Shown piece by piece: positions 39,701 through 48,700 of a stretch of 64,000 bases of DNA (the stretch's first letter is position 1; each line of letters starts with the position of its first letter). The position numbers were made by a program, and so were the translations under genes. Origin of the DNA: Magnolia sinica (taxonomy: Eukaryota > Streptophyta > Magnoliopsida > Magnoliales > Magnoliaceae); NCBI RefSeq assembly GCF_029962835.1, contig NC_080590.1, positions 66,494,501 through 66,558,500 of the forward strand, read 5' to 3'. The notes under the pieces were generated by a model, which worked only from the letters and a program-made list of their open reading frames with translations, was not told where the DNA came from and made no database searches.

Positions 39701-42700
39701 TAAAAATTATTAGCTAAACGATATTCAAAGGAAAGTGAAAATCATCCACACATGCACAACAATCAGTCCCTAATCCAAGGGATTCACCAATTTCAATTCA
39801 GAGAACCCTAGGGCAAGAAAATGGGCAAACGAAGTAAGATAACGCAATCTAGGGTTAGGGTTATGGAAAATAGGTATGAGAGGGGGAAATAAGAAGGAAA
39901 CTTGAACCGGACGATAGTCCCCGCGTGCGGACAGCGGGCCGGGCCTGACGCACGTGCGCAGGGGGGCCCGAATCCGAAAACTGCCTCCTTGGCTCTGGTC
40001 GGCCAGGGGAGGGCTTCAAAACCTCTGAGTTTCGTGGCGATCCGACGTGCGGTCTGTGCGTGGTGCTCCGCCGAAGTTTTAACCCTCCTGCAGGGCCAAA
40101 ATCTAGAATTCTGCTGTAAAGAAGAAAACTGTTGCAATAAAGGACAGATTTGAAGCACGGATGGTGGTAGGAGATGAGAAGTAGAGATGGTAGAGGATGG
40201 GGGCGAATCGGGATAGATGTAGCTTCGCACCACGGTAGTTAGCCCTTCGATGAAGGGAGGGCTTCGCACCTAATTGGATTTCCACGACTCAAGAACTCAG
40301 AGGAGTAGGAAAATGCAAAATTTTTATTAAACTTCAATGACTTCAAAAAGCTACAAGGGGTGCTATTTATAAGAAAACCCTATACCCCAAAACTCACGCT
40401 ATGTGCACAACCTACTACTTAGCGATGAAGTAAACTAAAATGAAAACTAATCAAAGAAATCTAAAGCGTCTATGATATTCTAAATAACATTAATAAGCAA
40501 AACCTAAAATATGAGATTAATCAGACTAGTGGGCCACGGTCATGAGATCCCATTATGGGCTTTACTTGACTACCGGGTCCACTCCAACGAACCAAAACTC
40601 TGTTTCTAACTAGGAGGCCCTCCCCGGACGTCATCATCGATCCAAATCGATGGTGGGGCCCTCCTTCTTCTTGCGTACGTGCGTAGGGCGTGCATGTGCG
40701 CGAGATTTCCCCATCACATATGCAAGTTGCTACAAGAAATTATTTTTTCATGTATGTTTACCAAACATGGTTCTTTATGCATTTTCAATAAACAATTGTG
40801 GATAATTGTTTATTATGAATCAATTACACATCCCATGAGCAACACAAACGGGCCCCAAGCAGTTGTAATACCCAAAAAGCATCTTTAAGCATTAAATGTG
40901 TTTTTTTTTTTTTTGGGTGAAAGGTAACAACAATTTATTAAAGGAGTACAACAGCTCAAAATTACAAAGCAAAATTTCATCTCGGCTAAAAGTGACTAAT
41001 CATTTTGGTCAAAATCCTTAATACAAGAAACCCAACCTATGACGTTCATTTTAGCCCTCTATATACATCCTCCTTTGACCCCCTCTTGTTGTGGAATCGA
41101 TGATCATTTCTCTCCCCTCAAATAGCCCATAATACAGCCATCATAACTACCAAAACCTCCTTTTTCTTTGTTTCACCACCAGGTCAAGCTATTAAAAACC
41201 CCATAGTGAACCCTGGCATCACTCAAGATATGCCAAAGAAAGCTATGAATTTGTTCCACACCTTTGATGCAAAAGGACAATGGATAAATAAGTGATCAAC
41301 CGTCTACGCCTCTACACATCTCACAACAATTGGGATTTGCTAGTGATCTCTTTTGAAGATTATTAATAGCATCTTTCCATGTAAAAGCCGCTACTTTGGG
41401 AGGGGCACAAAAGACTAGATGGAAGACGAGCCTGCTTCTTTCATCACCTGAATAGGGTTGTCCCAACAACGCATAGAAGGAGCTCACCGAAAATCCCCTC
41501 GAAATTTCCAAGGATCGCACCATAAAATCCTTCTCACCTGAAGACCACTTGAGACATTGAAGCCACTCCAACGGACGTGCAAATTCCTCCGTTTCCTCAT
41601 CTGATAAGTTCCTTCGGCAAGGTGTAGACCATACCATAGAGTCACCAACGAGCGTGAAGCAACTATCAATGGTCACCTTCGGATCCGCAGCTGCTCTTGC
41701 CAGAGCCGGAAAAGCATATAAAAGTATGCTTTCCCCAATCCACAAGTCCTACCAAAACTGGATGTGTTTCCCATCACTCAAGAAAATTGGATCCCATTCT
41801 TAAATGTATTCATCGAAGATGTGACTCCCCTCCATAACCCAGACGCCTTGTAAAGAGATGATTCCTTCACCCACCATCCTCCTTCCTAGATACCATATTT
41901 ACTTACAATTATTTAATTGTTTATTAAAAAGCAATTGCCCAAATAAGCACCTTTTTCCTAAATGCCCAAGTTCGTGGTGCCCTTTTCATTTAAGAGGTTC
42001 CATACTTAAAAGGGAGTCATTTGATACATGGCTAGAGTATGATTAATCATACGCACGGACACTAAGTTTGTACCCTGTGAATTTAGGATGCACTTGAGCA
42101 TGTTTACGAAGCTCTTACAAATACTAGCTATGAAATTGGTGGAATTTTCATGCCACATGTCCTATGTGTGTAGTGCATGGAATCATGTCATCAGTGCACT
42201 GCATACAGATTATATTTCCACATTGAAACAGTAACGCTTCAAATTTTTTAGTTTAGATCTGAGATTAGTTGTCTGATGTGATCTCTGAGTGTTATACTTT
42301 CATGCGGAACCCTCACTGATACATGGATATCTTGTGTTGCCTATGTTTTCTCAGCCTAGGATACTGATGGCAATGGCTAGAGATGGATTGCTACCACCAT
42401 TTTTCTCAGATGTTAATAAAAGCACCCAGGTTCCTGTCAAGGGCACAATAGTTACTGGCTTCTGTGCTGCAATCCTCGCATTTTGTATGGATGTTTCTCA
42501 ATTGGCAGGAATGGTAAGTTGCCATTGTGAGATTAGTGGCCTCCTACAGGCTATCTGGAATGAAACACAACCACGCGGTTATGCTTTTGAAATTGTTCTT
42601 CTTGAAATAGTGTTAGAGGAAAAATACAGTATCGATCAATCAATCAATTGCTCATCCCAACAGACACTACATGGGGGGCCAGCCTTCTGGTAATCCAAAT

Positions 42701-45700
42701 AGTTCATATGTTGGGCCTCATCACGGATTGCTGTGGCTACAAAAATATCACTCAGTGGAAGATCCTAACAATATAAATGTGGACCATTCTGTGTAACTGT
42801 CCATTTTCAAGGCACCAAATGGATGGCTAGGACCATCAGATACAGGTGATATTGGGGTATGATCCATCCCATGATTGGCCCACAAGGTGAATGGCTTAGC
42901 TTATGAGAAGGTACCCTACATATACCTTTGCTTGAGCATCATATAATACTTACTAAAATTGAAATGCAATAGAAAGAAGTATAGATTGGTGTCAATTCTC
43001 TTTGAATTATTGAAAATAAGATTGTTAAGTCATGCAAGATTGAATTATTTGCGCAGGTCAGTGTAGGCACTCTTCTTGCCTTCACCATCGTTGCAGTTTC
43101 TATTTTGATTCTCAGATATGTCCCACCAGATGAGGTGCCTCTGCCATCATCACTTCAGGAATCGATCGATTCTGTGACGTTGCGATATAGCACCCAGGAA
43201 GATGATGGTGAAGACTCAAAAGATCTTGATAGCAACTGTAAAGCTAGTAATCAACAATTGCATGATTCAGAAGTATCAGCAGGTTGTCCCCTTATTATGA
43301 AAGAAAGTAATCAAGGTACGGTTCTAGATGCTGAGGAATTGTGCAGTATTACCCATTGGCAAACATACAGTTTACTGACGAACATGATTCTATAGTTGGG
43401 ACTATGGTTCAGAGATCCAGGGTGTTGATCTAATGGACCAGACCATGGATGGAGGATGCCCTGAAAATCTCCTAGGTCGGAAAATCCTAACCATTTGATC
43501 AATTGCTTACAAATAGATGGTTAACTAGGAAATACAGCAACTCCCCATATTCAACTGATAATAGTCCAACAATAAAGGGTTAAGATCTTAGGATTATCAC
43601 CTGGAGATTTTTGGGCATCCCCATCTAGGGTTTGGTCCTGTAGATCAATGTTTTGGATCAGATTCATGGTCTCTCATGTATAGAACCCTGTATTAGCAAG
43701 CTTTATGTTTGCTGGGGAGCAGGGCCATAGAAATTCCTTGTCAGATGCTACAGTTTTCTCTTTTTATTTGTAGCTATCAGTTGCTGTGATAAATTTGCCC
43801 CAAAATCTACCATCTCCATGGATTTGATTTTGTAGAAAGGGAAAGAAGAGGAGAGAACATGTTTTGCTCCTCTTCTGGAATCCTTTATTTATAATGATGA
43901 TCAACTACAAGAGATAACTCCTCATAAATAAACTAAAAGAAGAAAAGGTACACCATTATCTCCAAGGATTTGGTGTACCCAGTGTTCGAAGCATCGATAT
44001 CGCTACAAGTTTCGCTGGCTAAGGATACGGAAACAATATCGATATCGCCAATAATATCGCTGATAACCAGAAATGTGGGGAAAGATGGGAAAAAATAGTG
44101 GAATTTTCAGCGAAACTTCAGGAGATGTTAAAATGTACAAATTCGCAAATTTAGAAAAAATAAATAAATAAATAAAAATTGCAAAAAGAATGCATACATG
44201 ACAAGTTTCCATTTAACGGGGCCTTAAAAACATGTGTCGTTGTAAGAAATCAGTCCAACCATCCCATTCGACCTATTTAACCATCCAACCTTCCATCCAA
44301 ATATCCATCGATATTGCAAATATCAACAATACATGATATTTCACCAAGAAATCATCAACAATTGGAAATGAAATGAGAGATTGTGGTCTCGATATACCGC
44401 ATGTTGCGATATCGATAATATCGAGATATTATAAATATTATTAATGACAAATTTAACACTACATACAACCATGTGCCCATGAAAAAAAAAATCGAAATAT
44501 TTTTTTTCTAATAAACAAAATTTTGATGATATTAATACGTTGGCGATATTATTGAAATATCGCCAATACACTTATGATACAAGCATTACCTAGAATTTAC
44601 ATAATCGAAAATATTGGCAATACAAGCGACACCTAGAATTTACATAGTTGAAAATATTGGTGATTACATTAGCGATACATTGCTAATACCTATTTCCGAT
44701 ACTACCAGCGTTATTGGTATCGCTAACAGTGTTATCGGTATCACTGAGCTGGAGATAAAGATAATATCGGAGATAATTCAAACACTGGGTATACCACATG
44801 ACCATTGAGTATATTTTCTCACACTAAAATATACTACAATGCACGTGCATCGAAGAAACACTCCCCTTCAAGCTGGAACATGTATATCATGCGTGCTTAG
44901 TTTGCCGAAGAGTCTGGGAGCAATTGGAGAGGCAGATTGCACTTTCGTAGACTTCTGGGATGTGAACCATTGGTGCGTGTGGTGGCTGCTGAAGGATCTA
45001 ACAGCACTTTCAGTAGCTAGGATTTTAATCGTTAGATCTTTCGGTGCCTACGTCACTTCTGATGGCAGAGATTTGAAACAACGGCTATTCCAGTGGCTTA
45101 ATAATGATTTGATATCAAGTAGTCGATGGCATTGCTTCTGACTAAAAATCAGAGTAGCCTTCGAATAATTAGCAGTAATGATGGTGTTGATGTAGCGATG
45201 AGTAGCTGACTGGTAAAAGGATTCATCATCAATCATTGCCCAAATAGGGCTCTGAAGTTGAGATGTGCACTGTGAGACCACACAACGAGAAAAGGGCACA
45301 AGTGGTTGGAAAGGGAGGCGGACCCTATATGATGATGATGAGTGCAAGTCTATTCCTCCATCCTACAGGGTCTAAGAAGAGAGAGGATGGAAAGTGGACC
45401 CTCATAACAGAAAAGAACAATCAGCTAAGAGGTTTTGATACCATTTAGAAATAGAAAAGAGAACATCTCTACTCCTCTAGAGTGCTCCTCTAGAGTCCTC
45501 CATTTATAATGATAGTTGGCTACAAGAGAGAACTTCTCATCAAATAAAATAAAATCAGAAAAGATACACCATTATTTCCCTTCTCGCTCTCTGGTGGTCT
45601 GTGTGGGAAGAAAGGAATGGAAGATGTTTCAATGGTGTCTCAAACTCCCCGGAATCCATAGCGTTTAGAGCGAGGTGGTTTGTAGTCAAGTGGGCTTCTA

Positions 45701-48700
45701 ATGTAGAAAAATTAAAGGGCTATAATCTTCAGTTTATAGGAGTGTAGTTGTCCCGCTACCTCAGCGGTTAAGCTATCCCTGTATTTCTATTTATCTTTTA
45801 ATATAATTTGTGACTTTTTCAAAAAAAAAAAAGATACACCACTATTTCCATGGATATATGTCCCACATGACCATTGAATGTATGTGTACTCTCACACTCA
45901 AATATACTGCAACATGTGCATCGAAGACTCTACTGCTAACAGATTTCATGATCTGAGTGTTATTTATTTATTTATTTATTTATTACTTTGGATGCTGCAG
46001 ACAAGACAAAGGAGCAGAAAAGGCGAAAAATAGCAGCTTTGAACATATCATTTGTCTGTATCGGAGTCATCCTCCTCACTTCTGCAGCTTCAGCTGAGTA
46101 TTTGCCTAGGTGAGTCACTAGCTCTTCTTGTTCTTGGGGACATGTCACCAAGATATATGATGCCTGCTCAAGTGAAGCAGCATTCTTGTTTGTTTGCTCC
46201 AGCATTGATTCAACTCATAGATTTATAATCATGATGGTTCAGTTTACCAGAGGGAATGACAAAGATTAATGATATTGCGTAGTATTTGTAGTGTGGAAGT
46301 TGTCCCAAAATTTCATTTCATTTCTTTTTGGTCCAAACTTGACAGTAATTTAGTTGGAATTCAAGCTCCGATCCTCGATATGAATGCAAGTAGGGTTGGC
46401 AATTGGCTGGGCTAGGACCGGGCTGGGATAGGCCCTGGCCTGGCCCTCATCCCCTAAACCATGGCCCCAGGCAGGCTGAAAAGGCTTCAGCCCTCACCTT
46501 AAATAGTGACATGATTAAAGGATTGAAATTGTTTGAATTTAAGATTTTTTTGCAGCATCCCCTCCATCCGCAATGAATCTCACAATATAAATGGTTTTGA
46601 TCATAAAAATATGATCCTAAATCCAAAAGTTCTTTTAAACGACACATGTTCGTTGAATGGGAGCACTCTAGTGTCCTCAAATTGGCCATTCTTTTGTACA
46701 ACAGCGACCCATTTGATGATTGGATTGGAGCAACGGGCTGGGCTGGGCCATTCATTGTTGGCCGTGGCCTGGCCCAGACACTGGGTGTAGATTTCAAGTT
46801 TGGACCCCTCAGGCCAAGTTTATAGGCCCAAACCTTAGCCCTACAGATAGGGCTGTCAATGGGCCAGGCCTGGGGTAGATCTGGACCCACATTTTGAATT
46901 GTTTTGGGCCAGGCCGTTGGGCCAGCCCTATTCAAAATTCTGATTTTTCAGGCCTGAGCCCAGCCCATCGACACCCCTACCTACAGAGCTAGACTGCCAG
47001 GACTGGGCCAAGCAGCCTGGCCAATTGCCACCCCTAATGCCAAGGAAACAAAATTTTGGTTTTCTCCATTTTAGCAGACTTGAGAATCAGAATTCGCTTC
47101 AGGGGTACACCCAAACATACCCAATAAAAAAATCTATAATTTGTGATTCAATTTTACTATTTGATTTGGTCTCTCCCTCACATGATTTACCTCCTAATTT
47201 GAATTTCAGAACATATGTTTACAACTTTAACATGTAGTAAGATCATATTGTGTTTGGGTAGGCATGGGTTGTAGATGATATCCTAGGGTCTATGTGATTG
47301 TGGAATGATTTGGTTCTGGTACAATGACTCCTGACCCAGTTGCTTTCAATTCAGCATCCTTCGATTCTTGGTATGTATACTTGGAGGCTTGCTTCTTTTG
47401 TGCGGTCTTATCATACTCTCTTGGATTGACCAAGATGTTGGTCGGCACAGCTTTGGACACACAGGAGGTATAAATCGTTTTTCCTTCTGTTTTGAGGAAT
47501 GCCACTTTTTTGGCACTCACCTCTCACAGACGCGGCATGCATGTCTGAGATCCAAGCTTCCCATCAGGTGGGCTGCACCATGTAGATTCTTTGTCATAAT
47601 CATATCATTGACTGGGACACACATTTGTATAAAATAAATGAATGATCAAGAGAAAATTGATCTCTCTCAAAAAAAAAAAAAAAAGACCAAGAGAAAATTG
47701 ACCAGTTGTTCACTTTCAATGCGGGTCCATCTTGATGACTGGCCTGTTTTTTTATACAAACCATCTACATGGTGGGTTCATCTTGATCAGTTGCTTGGGT
47801 CATTGGCACATGTGAGAGGCAAGTACCAGAAAAAAGTGCAGTTGCTTGACTATGCTTCACTTTCCCTTTTACTTTTGTTGTTCCTAATTTATTTTTTGTA
47901 GAAAACTTTCAAACTAATAAATTCATTCTGAGGTACAAACCTGAAATGCATGCAGTAGCATATTAGGGGTGCAAGTTGGCCGGGTTGGGTCACCCAAGCC
48001 TAACTGACCTCAAGAAGACCCAACCCGCAGCCCACCTGACCCAAATTCCAACCGGAGCTGGCCAACCTGAAACCAACTCAAATTCCTCTTTACTTGATCC
48101 AGCCCCACTCAAGCCTGACCTGAATACTAGTGATTATTCCCAACCTGACCTAACCAAACCTGAATTTGCTCAACCCGAACCCAACCTGAATCCAAATCGG
48201 GTTGGTAAGCTAAACCCAACATGATTACCTGGACAACCTGACCCATACTTGCGTTGGGTCCACCGGGTTAGGTCGACACGAACCCAAGTTGCAGCCCTAG
48301 CAGCATATATGTGATGATTTTTATTTTTTTTTAAATTATTTTTTTTTAATGATGGATATTCACAATGAAAATTGTTTGTGCAGGTTTTGTTTGCCCCTTT
48401 GTTCCTCTCCTGCCAATTTCTTGCATTCTAATAAATGTATACTTGCTAATAAATCTTGGGTGAGTACCCAAAGACCTTTCTGGCTGCTGCTGCTTTTTAT
48501 ATTTCTTGTTTGGGAAAATTAGTGAGCCCTCATCAAACATTTAGTTTGCTGAGGTGCTGGACATGGGGGCCTATGGGTCTGGTAATCCAGACCATTGATG
48601 TTGGGATCTGCAAAACAAATCCCATAGATTGGTAGATCCCAAACCTTTGATGGTGGACTAAGATGGTTAGGGAAAAAGAAGAAGAAGAAGATGCAACAGT

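Larger units (their letters stand above)
36265..40716 (-). mobile_element. Ty3/gypsy retrotransposon 2, heavily deleted
   Basis: Flanked by the 5-bp duplication CATAT (36260-36264, 40717-40721). LTRs are 36265-37451 and 39535-40716. The primer-site complement GCTCTGATACCA is at 39519-39530, so it reads on the minus strand. The interior is only 2.1 kb: a gag N-terminal remnant fused to the pre-RT linker, the GPY/F-like integrase end and a chromodomain. It is from the same family as element 1 but more reduced. The two LTRs are very similar, pointing to a fairly recent insertion. Confidence 0.92.
34173..40857. mobile_element. TIR element interrupted by gypsy element 2
   Basis: Left end GGGCTCATTTGGTGTTGC and the following AACAATTCTTTGGAATTGTT pair with the right end GAGCAACACAAACGGGCCCC and AACAATTGTGGATAATTGTT. 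The retrotransposon at 36265-40716 is inserted about 140 bases from the right end. Flanking 8-mers match only partly. Confidence 0.55.
43831..45941 (-). mobile_element. TRIM-like miniature LTR element in intron 10
   Basis: Flanked by the 5-bp duplication GATTT (43826-43830, 45942-45946). LTRs are 43831-44860 and 45444-45941. Once later insertions are subtracted, each is only about 215-225 bp, with 583 bp between them. Next to the second LTR, 45431-45443 reads TGGTATCAAAACC on the minus strand, a tRNA-Met-like primer site. Next to the first, GAAGGGGAG on the minus strand is the polypurine tract. No coding capacity. Confidence 0.85.
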
